Below, in pieces: positions 23,670 to 34,329 of a DNA stretch of 64,000 nucleotides; position 1 is the stretch's first letter; every line of letters begins with the position of its first letter. A program made the position numbers and the translations under genes. A model generated the notes under the pieces. The model saw only the letters and a program-made list of their open reading frames with translations. It searched no databases and was not told where the DNA came from. The stretch spans positions 39,160 through 103,159 of the forward strand of contig QEOQ01000431.1 of assembly GCA_010279815.1 (NCBI GenBank), written 5' to 3'. The DNA comes from Brachionus plicatilis (lineage: Eukaryota; Rotifera; Eurotatoria; Ploima; Brachionidae).

Positions 23670-24542
23670 CAGTGAATTCTCGATTATCGAGACTCGTTTG
23701 GGAAACAAAAATATTAGTCTCGATAATTTTGTCTCTTTATTCGATATTCGAAAAATAAAAAAAAAAAATTTAAAGTATATTATACAAATTAATATCATTT
23801 AGATTCAAAATCAAAGAATTAAGTTATCAATTTTTGAGATTTGTTTGATTCGTTCAAGCTATGCAATCTGATTTTTATCGCAGCAAGGTGATCTAAATCA
23901 CTTTCATAGCTTTCAGAATCTGAAGAATGGGTTTCAAAATAACTAAATTGAACCAAATATACAAACAGCGTTCTAGCTCAGGATGTTGACATTCTTTTAA
24001 ATTCTTAAATGAACAATCAGCATCTTCTGAATGAAGCAATTTTTTAATATACTGAGGATTAATAAGTCTGCTCATTGTTTGTTTAGTTATATGTTTGAAA
24101 CCAAATTTTTTGGCAAACTTAGCAGCAATAAAAACATGAGTCTCTTTTGGATTGGCTTTAGCATATTGAACTATTTCAATTTTTTGCGAAATGTTTAAAC
24201 GTTTCTTTTCAAGATTCATTTTGAAAATTAATACCAAAGAATAAAAGAAATAAAAATGGTGCTTTTAATTATCAATTTTTCTATATAACATATGTTATAT
24301 ATAACATAGAAAATTGACATTTGAAAAATTATTCAATAAGACATAATTTAGGTCTCGAAAATTAAGCAAACTTTACATTAAAAGTCTCAGTTTTATTATA
24401 AAATATAGTCTCGATAATAAAAAAATTATCGAGACTCGAGTCTCGATAATCAATTTTTTTTTACGTGTAAAAGGATTTAAAAAATTCGGGAAACAAAGAT
24501 TTATATAAAAATTCTCGAGTCTCGATAATCGAGAATTCACTG
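23670..24542. mobile_element. pogo/Tigger-like DNA transposon, internally deleted
   Basis: The 873-bp element has perfect 27-bp terminal inverted repeats that start CAGTGAATTCTCGATTATCG. It is flanked by TA on both sides (23668-23669 and 24543-24544). TA duplication, a CAGT start and a CENP-B-type helix-turn-helix peptide inside identify the pogo branch of Tc1/mariner. Full-length relatives exceed 2 kb, so the DDE domain has been lost. Confidence 0.88.
23893..24219 (-). pseudogene. pogo-like transposase N-terminal fragment
   Basis: The ATG at 24219 starts MNLEKKRLNISQKIEIVQYA, followed by KKFGFKHITKQTMSRLI and ECQHPELERCLYIWF. This is the CENP-B N-terminal helix-turn-helix plus the start of the second DNA-binding module. 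In full-length transposases the DDE/D nuclease domain follows; here the frame ends after about 108 residues with unrelated sequence. It might act as a DNA-binding repressor of related elements, but that is inference only. Confidence 0.8.
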
Positions 24543-24544
24543 TA

Positions 24545-24979
24545 ATAATAATAATTAACATAAAATAGAATGCTGTTGCTAACGTTTATTAGAAAAAACA
24601 CATATTATTTCGTAATTAGATAAAACTAAAAGATTTGTTTGGTGTTTAAGATTCAAAAACTGTTATTTTTCTAATTTCAGTACTGCTACGATACATGGTT
24701 CTGAGGTAAACTTACGTAATTGTATGGTTATTTACGTAATTTTTCGAAAATTTTCGTATTTTTCCGTATTTTACGTAAAAAGGGTAAAACTTAAAAGGGC
24801 AACAAAAAAATATTTTTTTACGTTTTTTAATAGAATTTTTCAAAAATATATGAAAAATATATGAAAAATTATTTTGAATTTTCAAAGCATCAAAAAATAA
24901 TTTACCAAATCTTACGTAAAATTAAGTAAAAAATATTTTTTTTGAGGTTAAAAATCGTAAAGATAAGTAAAATAAGTGT
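24545..24979. other. AT-rich DNA with repeated TTACGTAA motifs
   Basis: No gene. The stretch is rich in short TTACGTAA/TTTTACGTAAA words, also seen at 29.2, 39.7-40.0, 46.9-47.7 and 63.8 kb. It is probably relics of one repeat family. Confidence 0.45.
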
Positions 24980-24988
24980 AAAAAAGTG

Positions 24989-25396
24989 GGCAATGTGAAA
25001 TTTTAGTACAAAAATTACAGTACAAAAAGTAAAAACTTTATAATTTTTTTTCTAATTGTGCAAAAATGGTTCTGCAAAAAGTACAATATTGTACAAATTT
25101 TGTACAAAAGAATTCCAAGCTCTGCGAAAACTCTGCGAAAACTCTGCAAAAACTCTGCGAAAACTCTGCAAAAACTCTGCAAAAACTCTGCAATTTTCTG
25201 TAAAATGCACACCATCAAAAAATCCTTGATTAAACTATGCAATAAATTGCAGAGTTTTCTCAGAGCTTGGAATTCTTTTGTACAAAATTTGTACAATATT
25301 GTACTTTTTGCAGAAACATTTTTGCACAATTAGAAAAAAAATTATAAAGTTTTTTCTTTTTGTACTGTAATTTTTGTACTAAAATTTCACATTGCC
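24989..25396. mobile_element. Mutator-like foldback MITE with 9-bp TSD
   Basis: A 408-bp element with inverted arms of about 130 bp (24989-25120 and 25262-25396), starting GGCAATGTGAAATTTTAGTA. It is framed by a perfect 9-bp direct repeat AAAAAAGTG at 24980-24988 and 25397-25405. The loop starts with about seven tandem copies of an 11-bp unit CTCTGCRAAAA (25120-25195). Long inverted repeats plus a 9-bp duplication are typical of Mutator-like elements. The paired open frames on the two strands are products of the symmetry, not genes. Confidence 0.88.
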
Positions 25397-25405
25397 AAAA
25401 AAGTG

Positions 25406-25969
25406 TAAGTTAAGATATAAAAATATTTTATGTAATTTTTATTTTTCTTAGCAAGTCAAGCTCTTGACTTGCACTAGACTTGTGACTTTTATACAAGTCT
25501 GTTCATTACTATTGGGATTTACAAGCTACATATACCGAAAGCATACAGTCTAATAAAAAATTAGCTTCTAAAATTAATAATTGGAATGGGATATCAAACA
25601 AAGATGTGCTAGTAGTGTTGGGAACCGTACAAACGGCCATTGATGCGGCAAAAAATTTTTAAACCGAGAACAACACCGCCTAGACGGACGGCCACTTTGG
25701 CGGCCATACCGGCGGCCAAAAATTAGGACCGCGAAGTTGGCCGGCCAAATCAAAGAGGGATGACGATATCGAAAAAAAATCCGTTAAGAGTAAGAAAATT
25801 GGCAAAAATTTTTTTTTTAAAAAAAAAATATTTAAAAAAAAAAAAATTTTCTTGAAAAAGCTAAATATTTGAATTTATTTTTCTTGATTTGAGTTTTGTA
25901 TGTAATATTTGAAAATTTTTTGTTTCTTTAAATTAAAAACTTAAAAGAACATCAAAAATTTTTTCACAG
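25406..25969. other. Spacer with a short GC-rich patch
   Basis: At 25608-25760 the composition jumps (repeated GCGGCCA / CGGCGGCCA / GGCCGGCCA words, also CGCCTAGACGG). No frame, tRNA fold or domain was recognised there. The rest is poly-A/T-rich. Confidence 0.5.
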
Positions 25970-26161
25970 AAATTTGTAATCTGAAGTATTTTTTTTTTGA
26001 TAAAAAATGATAAAAAATTTAAGAATTTTAAAAATTTTGATTTATTTTAATTAAAACATTTTTCTTAATCAAATGAATATCGAAAAAATAAATAAATGGA
26101 AAGAAAAATATTTGTTAAGAGATAAAGTAGACTTTATTGATTGCTATTTTTTAGGCTTAAT

Positions 26162-27173
26162 TTAGAATGATCCAAATGATGAAATTTGGTCCGAAGAGCC
26201 AAGAGTTGAGAATGAAGGCAATGGAGCTGAAAATTGAGCAGCATCAAATGAAGCTGATCCACATGGTGATGGACATGGAGCTGGGCATGGTGCTGGGCAT
26301 GGTGGTGGACATGGTGGTGGGACTGGTACTGGAACTGGTACTCGTTGAGGAACTGGTGTTGGAATTGGAACTCTTTGTGGTACTGGGACTGGAGTTGGAA
26401 TTTTAAATGGAACTGGTACTGGTTGTGGCACTGGGTATTTGTGTGGAACTGGTACTCTTACTGGAACTGGATATCTTTCTGGGACTAAAAACAAAATGTC
26501 AAATAATTATTTAAAATGTTCAGCTGAATTGTTCAGTTGAATGAAGTAAAAAAGTTAAATGTACCTGGGTATAGCTTTGGTACTGGAACTCTGTATGGAA
26601 CATCGACGTGTTCAATAACTGGGTATGGTTGTGGAACTGGGATTCTGATTGGCACTCTTACTGGTACTGGAGTTGGAACTGGGGTTGGAACTGGACATGC
26701 TTGAGGTACTGGTACTCTAATTGGAATTTGAACAGTTTGGGCTTGTGGTACTGGCTCGTGATAAGTGAGTTGAACTGGTACTGGTACTCTTACTGGTACT
26801 TTGTATGGAACTGGTACTGGGCATGGTTGTGGAACAGGTACTGGAGTTGGTACTGGAACTGGTCTTGGCACTGGTACTCTAATTGTAAATGGAACTGGGT
26901 GTGGAACTGGTGTTGGGATTGGGTGTGGAACATGTCGTGGAATTCTGACTGGTACTGGATATGGTTGTGGTACTGGTACAGGTACTGGCACTCTTATTGG
27001 TGCTGGTGGTGGTGGTGGAGGTGGACAACATGAAGTTTCACATGATCCACATGATGAACCCAATGATGAAGAGGTGAATGAAGAAGCGTCAAATGAACCT
27101 GTGAAAAGAAAACAATAATAATTTATTAAAGTGTCCTAAAAAGTTGAGTATTTTTATTTTTGTTACCAAACAT
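26162..27173 (-). CDS. Pro-Val-Pro repeat protein B, copy 2
   Basis: Exons on the minus strand: 27173-27167, 27098-26565 and 26484-26162, 287 residues. Exon 2 and the tail are identical in protein to copy 1. Splice sites, including the 7-nt first exon (ATGTTTG|GTAACA), are unchanged. Conservation of the tiny exon and both introns in all three copies supports the model. See copy 1 for domain layout. Confidence 0.83.
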
Positions 27174-27726
27174 TTTGAATTATTTCTTAGATTAGATGAA
27201 TAAAAATCCGATGTTTTATTTTTTTTTAAATTTTACTTAATTTATATTGGGTTTCAAGTTTTCTGCTTGAATAATTTCGATCTAACAATCAAAGTTTTGA
27301 TCACAAATCGATTCAAACAAAATCATGATTAATATTGATCAAAATATTCCATTTAAAAGAATATTTAGGTAAAGAGGGTACTCTGGTTAGGCATTAATCC
27401 ATATTGATGCTGTTCATTTACCATATGTCCACAATTAAATGAAATAAAACTCAAATTTTCTTTGTTTGTTTTATTGCTAGGAAAAAATTCTTTTATATTG
27501 ATGATGATCATTTATGCAAATGATCGATTCGATTGTTACCAAATAACTAATATATCCAAGCATCGACAGTATTCAAGATATATTCATATATATTCTAATT
27601 AAAGATCAAATAAATTGATAAAATGTTGTTGTTAATGAAAAACTTACATATAAATATCAAAATGAAAATCCATTTGAGAATATACACTTTGTATTTTATT
27701 AATAAATCGGTAAAATAACGTTGACA
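27174..27726. promoter_or_regulatory. Bidirectional promoter between genes B2 and A2
   Basis: Mirror image of 18677-19229 with the same TATA positions. The 20-bp GATCATTTGCATAAATGATC palindrome (in inverted reading) lies at about 27506-27525. Confidence 0.62.
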
Positions 27727-28728
27727 ATGGCTTCATTTGGTTCTTCTTTGTTAGCTGGCGCTGAATTTTCAGCTCCTTTGGCTGCTGCTCAATTACCAGC
27801 TTCATTGCCTATTTCTTTACCATCACTTGACTCATCATGTGGTTCATGTCCACCACCACCACCACCACCATGTCCAGCTCCATGCCCACCACCACCATGC
27901 AGAATTCCAGTTCCAGTTCCAACTCCAGTACCAACTCCAGTACGAGTACCACAATACATAACTGTAAGAAAAGCTTTTAATTTTATGAGAAAAAAAAAAT
28001 CATTTTTTTTTAAATTAAAATAAAAAAATTAGGTTCCAGTACCAACTCCATGCCCAAGACCACTACCAGTGCCAGTTCCAAGACCATGCCCATACCCAGT
28101 TCCATATCCACAAAGAGTTCCAGTTCCAACTCCATTCAAAATTCCAGTGCCAACTCCAGTTCCACAACAGGTTCAAATTCCACAGCCAGTTCCACAAATA
28201 AATCGTGTTCAAGTTCCATTGCCATATCAAGTACCACAACCAGTGGCTGTTCCAACTCCAATCAGAATTCCAGTTAGAGTACCAGTTCCACAACCATACC
28301 CAGTACCACAACCAGTACCAGTACCATGCCCAGTTCGTATCCCAATCAGAATTAGAATTCCAAGACCAGTGCCAGTACCAGTCGAAGTACCAATTCCAGT
28401 TAGAACTCCACAACCATATCCAGTTCGATTGCCATGTCCAGTTCCTCAACCATGTCCAGTGCCAGTTGCACAACCTGTTCCTCAACCATGCCCGCAACCA
28501 GTGCCAGTGCCAGTTCCAGTTCCATGCCCACAACCTGTTAGAATCCCAGTTCCAGTTCCAGTTCAAACTTGCCCACCACCACCACCACCATGCCCAGCAC
28601 CATGCCCAGCTCCATGTCCATCACCATGTGGATCAGCTTCATTTGATGCTGCTCAATTCTCAGCTCCATTGCCTTCATTCTCAACTCTTGGCTCTTCAGA
28701 CCAAATTTCATCATTTGGATCATTCTAA
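27727..28728 (+). CDS. Pro-Val-Pro repeat protein A, copy 2
   Basis: Exons 27727-27963 and 28033-28728, 310 residues. It differs from copies 1 and 3 by a Phe-to-Ile change in the N-terminal block (LPISLPSLD instead of LPFSLPSLD). Intron length differs by one base in an A/T run. Repeat core and C-terminal tail are otherwise identical, so the duplication is recent or the copies are homogenised by gene conversion. Confidence 0.85.
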
Positions 28729-29136
28729 ATTAAGCCTAAAAAATAGCAATCAATAAAGTCTACTTTATCTCTTAACAAATATTTTTCTTTCCATTTATTT
28801 ATTTTTTCGATATTCATTTGATTAAGAAAAATGTTTTAAATAAAATAAATCAAAATTTTTTACTTTTTTATCTTCTTGTTAATTCCTTTTAATTTAATTT
28901 TACATTTAAATTCAGTAATTCCAAAAATTTTTCAAATAATCATATTCTGGTATATTAAAAAATTACTATTATATTTACGTTCTTTCCCAATTCTCAAGAT
29001 GGATAGAGTCAATCTTTTTGAAAAAAATTATCAATTTTTTAATTGACAGCATTAACAGAAATCAAAATTTTTTCCTTTTTTATTTTCTTGTTAATTCCTT
29101 TAAATTTAATTTTACATTTGCAATCAGTAATACTGA

Positions 29137-29781
29137 AAATAAAGTATATTTACTGATTAAATATACCTTATTTTACTGACCATAATCAGTGATGATTTGA
29201 TACTAGTGAATAAATTTACGAAAAATTTCCCTAATTTTACGAAAAATTTCGAAAAAACTTGTAAAAAGTAAAATGGCAAAATAATGCCGTTTTTTTGGCC
29301 ATTTTTACGTTTTTTTAGTAAATTTACGGAAAGACCGAACTTCGAAAAGGTAAATTTCAGTAAAAATTTGTAAAAAAAATTAAAAATTCAATCAAATTTA
29401 ATAAGACTATTAAACTATCATTCATTATATTTCATTATTTTTCTTTAAACTTTCAATCTCTTTTTTATCTCTAATATGAATTGAAAAATATTTCAAAGTT
29501 AACATTAAAACAATATTTTAAAGATTTTTGAATATTAGTTTTCTTTCTTTATTAATTTGGTAATTTAAATAAAAAAATTGATTCAAAAAAATTTTTATTT
29601 TTATTTTTGAAATTTAATAATGAATTATGTACGTGACAAGATTCTTAAAAAGAATAAAGATGCTATTGCAACTTACCAAATAAGGTAAAATGAATTTTAA
29701 TAAGTTCTAGTTGATAAAATATTCAAGTCATCAACTTATAATATGACATCCCCCTTCTTTAAAATGTTTTCGTCTCGATAA
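29137..29781. other. Left part of the spacer between inverted units 2 and 3
   Basis: AT-rich, with TTTACG/TTACGAAAAATTT words at 29210-29380 and no recognised gene. Confidence 0.5.
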
Positions 29782-30240
29782 TCACATTATTTCTCTCAAT
29801 CGAATATCAATTGAATCTATTGAATTTAATTCTTCTCCATTGTTTTCAGGTCTTGCTTGTATTAAATTACTTCTTCTTTTATTGCTTTTTAGTGGAAAAC
29901 ATTTAATCAGAGTGAATAGACAAAAGCTCACTACAATATTAAATAATAATGAGTAAATAATATATTTAAAATAACTAGAAAAATATTCCAAAATACTGGT
30001 CACTTTTGTCTTTAATTCATTATAATATTTTCCATAAATTCCTTTTGAATATTTATCTTCAATTGGTCTTAAATGTTTATCGTCAACATTGTAACTGATT
30101 ATTTCGCTGAAGACGTTTATTTCGTCTAAATTAGACATCAATATATTTGAATGGTGAGTATTAATTAGTTTGACTTTCCAGTTAAAAATGTTTATTTTGT
30201 GCTGTTTAAATGTTTGTAAGATAATATTTCCATATTTTGC
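29782..30240 (-). pseudogene. Envelope-like membrane protein C-terminal fragment
   Basis: The minus-strand frame is open from about 30240 to a stop at 29782; its first internal ATG is at 30141. A polar ectodomain-like part precedes a single hydrophobic segment of about 25 residues (YIIYSLLFNIVVSFCLFTLI). A basic, polar tail of about 40 residues follows. One transmembrane helix near the end with a short cytoplasmic tail resembles the C-terminus of envelope-like proteins of LTR retroelements. No gag, protease or RT is found nearby, so I read it as a degraded fragment. A host type I membrane protein is the alternative. Confidence 0.4.
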
Positions 30241-30698
30241 CTTTTTATTATCTCACCTTTAAAAAGATCATCTATTTTGATATCATCTATTCAGTATTAC
30301 TGATTGCAAATGTAAAATTAAATTTAAAGGAATTAACAAGAAAATAAAAAAGGAAAAAATTTTGATTTCTGTTAATGCTGTCAATTAAAAAATTGATAAT
30401 TTTTTTCAAAAAGATTGACTCTATCCATCTTGAGAATTGGGAAAGAACGTAAATATAATAGTAATTTTTTAATATACCAGAATATGATTATTTGAAAAAT
30501 TTTTGGAATTACTGAATTTAAATGTAAAATTAAATTAAAAGGAATTAACAAGAAGATAAAAAAGTAAAAAATTTTGATTTATTTTATTTAAAACATTTTT
30601 CTTAATCAAATGAATATCGAAAAAATAAATAAATGGAAAGAAAAATATTTGTTAAGAGATAAAGTAGACTTTATTGATTGCTATTTTTTAGGCTTAAT

Positions 30699-31701
30699 TT
30701 AGAATGATCCAAATGATGAAATTTGGTCTGAAGAGCCAAGAGTTGAGAATGAAGGCAATGGAGCTGAGAATTGAGCAGCATCAAATGAAGCTGATCCACA
30801 TGGTGATGGACATGGAGCTGGGCATGGTGCTGGGCATGGTGGTGGTGGTGGTGGGCAAGTTTGAACTGGAACTGGAACTGGGATTCTAACAGGTTGTGGG
30901 CATGGAACTGGAACTGGCACTGGCACTGGTTGCGGGCATGGTTGAGGAACAGGTTGTGCAACTGGCACTGGACATGGTTGAGGAACTGGACATGGCAATC
31001 GAACTGGATATGGTTGTGGAGTTCTAACTGGAATTGGTACTTCGACTGGTACTGGCACTGGTCTTGGAATTCTAATTCTGATTGGGATACGAACTGGGCA
31101 TGGTACTGGTACTGGTTGTGGTACTGGGTATGGTTGTGGAACTGGTACTCTAACTGGAATTCTGATTGGAGTTGGAACAGCCACTGGTTGTGGTACTTGA
31201 TATGGCAATGGAACTTGAACACGATTTATTTGTGGAACTGGCTGTGGAATTTGAACCTGTTGTGGAACTGGAGTTGGCACTGGAATTTTGAATGGAGTTG
31301 GAACTGGAACTCTTTGTGGATATGGAACTGGGTATGGGCATGGTCTTGGAACTGGCACTGGTAGTGGTCTTGGGCATGGAGTTGGTACTGGAACCTAATT
31401 TTTTTATTTTAATTTAAAAAAAAATGATTTTTTTTTTTCTCATAAAATTAAAAGCTTTTCTTACAGTTATGTATTGTGGTACTCGTACTGGAGTTGGTAC
31501 TGGAGTTGGAACTGGAACTGGAATTCTGCATGGTGGTGGTGGGCATGGAGCTGGACATGGTGGTGGTGGTGGTGGTGGACATGAACCACATGATGAGTCA
31601 AGTGATGGTAAAGAAAAAGGCAATGAAGCTGGTAATTGAGCAGCAGCCAAAGGAGCTGAAAATTCAGCGCCAGCTAACAAAGAAGAACCAAATGAAGCCA
31701 T
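30699..31701 (-). CDS. Pro-Val-Pro repeat protein A, copy 3
   Basis: Exons 31701-31465 and 31394-30699 on the minus strand, 310 residues. The protein is identical to copy 1 as far as I can compare by eye. Layout, intron and 3' flank are the same. Confidence 0.85.
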
Positions 31702-32254
31702 TGTCAACGTTATTTTACCGATTTATTAATAAAATACAAAGTGTATATTCTCAAATTGATTTTCATTTTGATATTTATATGTAAGTTTTTCATTAACAAC
31801 AACATTTTATCAATTTATTTGATCTTTAATTAGAATATATATGAATATATATTGAATACTGTCGATGCTTGGATATATTAGTTATTTGGTAACAATCGAA
31901 TCGATCATTTGCATAAATGATCATCATCAATATAAAAGAATTTTTTCCTAGCAATAAAACAAACAAAGAAAATTTGAGTTTTATTTCATTTAATTGTGGA
32001 CATATGGTAAATGAACAGCATCAATATGGATTAATGCCTAACCAGAGTACCCTCTTTACCTAAATATTCTTTTAAATGGAATATTTTGATCAATATTAAT
32101 CATGATTTTGTTTGAATCGATTTGTGATCAAAACTTTGATTGTTAGATCGAAATTATTCAAGCAGAAAACTTGAAACCCAATATAAATTAAGTAAAATTT
32201 AAAAAAAAATAAAACATCGGATTTTTATTCATCTAATCTAAGAAATAATTCAAA
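31702..32254. promoter_or_regulatory. Bidirectional promoter between genes A3 and B3
   Basis: Same 553-bp length as copy 1. It contains the 20-bp palindrome at 31903-31922 and both TATA boxes. One visible base change is near 31850 (ATATATATTGAATAC versus ATATATCTTGAATAC in copy 1). Confidence 0.62.
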
Positions 32255-33266
32255 ATGTTTGGTAACAAAAATAAAAATACTCAACTTTTTAGGACACTTT
32301 AATAAATTATTATTGTTTTCTTTTCACAGGTTCATTTGACGCTTCTTCATTCACCTCTTCATCATTGGGTTCATCATGTGGATCATGTGAAACTTCATGT
32401 TGTCCACCTCCACCACCACCACCAGCACCAATAAGAGTGCCAGTACCTGTACCAGTACCACAACCATATCCAGTACCAGTCAGAATTCCACGACATGTTC
32501 CACACCCAATCCCAACACCAGTTCCACACCCAGTTCCATTTACAATTAGAGTACCAGTGCCAAGACCAGTTCCAGTACCAACTCCAGTACCTGTTCCACA
32601 ACCATGCCCAGTACCAGTTCCATACAAAGTACCAGTAAGAGTACCAGTACCAGTTCAACTCACTTATCACGAGCCAGTACCACAAGCCCAAACTGTTCAA
32701 ATTCCAATTAGAGTACCAGTACCTCAAGCATGTCCAGTTCCAACCCCAGTTCCAACTCCAGTACCAGTAAGAGTGCCAATCAGAATCCCAGTTCCACAAC
32801 CATACCCAGTTATTGAACACGTCGATGTTCCATACAGAGTTCCAGTACCAAAGCTATACCCAGGTACATTTAACTTTTTTACTTCATTCAACTGAACAAT
32901 TCAGCTGAACATTTTAAATAATTATTTGACATTTTGTTTTTAGTCCCAGAAAGATATCCAGTTCCAGTAAGAGTACCAGTTCCACACAAATACCCAGTGC
33001 CACAACCAGTACCAGTTCCATTTAAAATTCCAACTCCAGTCCCAGTACCACAAAGAGTTCCAATTCCAACACCAGTTCCTCAACGAGTACCAGTTCCAGT
33101 ACCAGTCCCACCACCATGTCCACCACCATGCCCAGCACCATGCCCAGCTCCATGTCCATCACCATGTGGATCAGCTTCATTTGATGCTGCTCAATTCTCA
33201 GCTCCATTGCCTTCATTCTCAACTCTTGGCTCTTCAGACCAATTTTCATCATTTGGATCATTCTAA
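32255..33266 (+). CDS. Pro-Val-Pro repeat protein B, copy 3
   Basis: Exons 32255-32261, 32330-32863 and 32944-33266, 287 residues. It differs from the other B copies by an Ile-to-Phe change in the tail (SSDQFSSFGSF). All splice sites are conserved. Confidence 0.83.
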
Positions 33267-33899
33267 ATTAAGCCTAAAAAATAGCAATCAATAAAGTCTA
33301 CTTTATCTCTTAACAAATATTTTTCTTTCCATTTATTTATTTTTTCGATATTCATTTGATTAAGAAAAATGTTTTAATTAAAATAAATCAAAATTTTTAA
33401 AATTCTTAAAATTCTTTTTTTTAATTTTTTATTTAAAAAATAATACTTCGGATTTTAGAAGTGTTTAAAAATTTTCTTCTGTTTTCTTTGTGACATGCCT
33501 TGAAAAAAATGGTTTGTTTGACAACTTTTTTTATAATCAATATTAAATAGGCCTTTTAATAAAATTTTGGAGTAAATTTTTTATTTATTGAAATTAAAAG
33601 GCCAATTCAAGCTTACAAACGGTTTATTTCAGTTTTTATTTTTTATTAATAATTTCAGTTTTATTAATGATTCACACTCACAACATTTAATTTTTAAGAA
33701 TTCCTCAAGAAAAATGAGGCTAGAAATTGGGAATTTAATTTAAGGAATAGCGATAACTTATTTGAACCGATGGCCGAATCGAAATTTGTAGAAATGACAT
33801 TCAGCTTTTTTTATTCTGCGAATACTCTCTTCTTTTTGTTGATAATTTTGCTCCATTTTTTTTCAAATAGATAGGAAATCTTGAGAACATGATTAAATA

Positions 33900-34090
33900 G
33901 TACTTAAAAGAATTTGAAAAATGGCTATTCAAATTGAAAACGAAAATTTCTAGTGATAAGTCATGTAACATGGTATTTGAGAAAAGAACCAAAGTTATAA
34001 TCAATCCTAAGTTAAAAATTTAAAGTAACAATTTAAATAATGAGGAAAAAGTCAAATTCTTAGCCATCAAATTAGACTCAAAAGCTGGAT
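33900..34090 (+). pseudogene. Non-LTR reverse transcriptase thumb relic
   Basis: The frame reads EFEKWLFKLKTKISSDKSCN, MVFEKRTKVIINPKLKI, and after a stop EEKVKFLAIKLDSKAGY. This matches the segment just after the catalytic FADD motif in jockey/CR1-type RTs (W-x5-N/S-x2-K-x3-MVF ... KFLGIxLD). It is cut off at about 34090 by GGGGTGGGAAACCGGTTCG, which looks like a hAT-type terminus. Confidence 0.7.
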
Positions 34091-34329
34091 ATAGGGGTGG
34101 GAAACCGGTTCGTGGTTACAACCGGTTTGTCGAACAAATGTAAGATTGATTAAGACATACAAAAATAGAGGCATTTTATCAAATTTTAAATATAAATATA
34201 AAAATTTACTTAATTTTAAATTTATTTAAAATAAATTAAACATTTATTTTTATTTATTTTATTATGGCGAAGCAAAGATAAATTTTGTATTTCAAAATTT
34301 CAAAATATTAATTAAGAATTTTATTGACT

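Larger units (their letters stand above)
25970..29136. repeat. A/B gene-pair unit, copy 2 (inverted)
   Basis: Inverted copy of units 1 and 3, in the order B (minus), promoter, A (plus). With unit 3 it forms an inverted repeat whose inner ends lie at 29136 and 30291 (ATTTGCAATCAGTAATACTGA and its complement). The A-side flank beyond the gene (28730-29136) is also mirrored in unit 3. Confidence 0.92.
30291..33470. repeat. A/B gene-pair unit, copy 3
   Basis: Direct copy of unit 1, offset by exactly 13025 bases over the genes, and inverted partner of unit 2. Its left flank (30291-30660) repeats the right flank of unit 2 in reverse, so the palindromic relation extends about 400 bp beyond the gene ends. 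Confidence 0.92.

Noticed and set aside
25015..25333. Paired open frames on both strands (104 and 91 residues)
   Set aside because: They lie inside the Mutator-like foldback, and each is a by-product of its inverted repeats and 11-bp tandem units.
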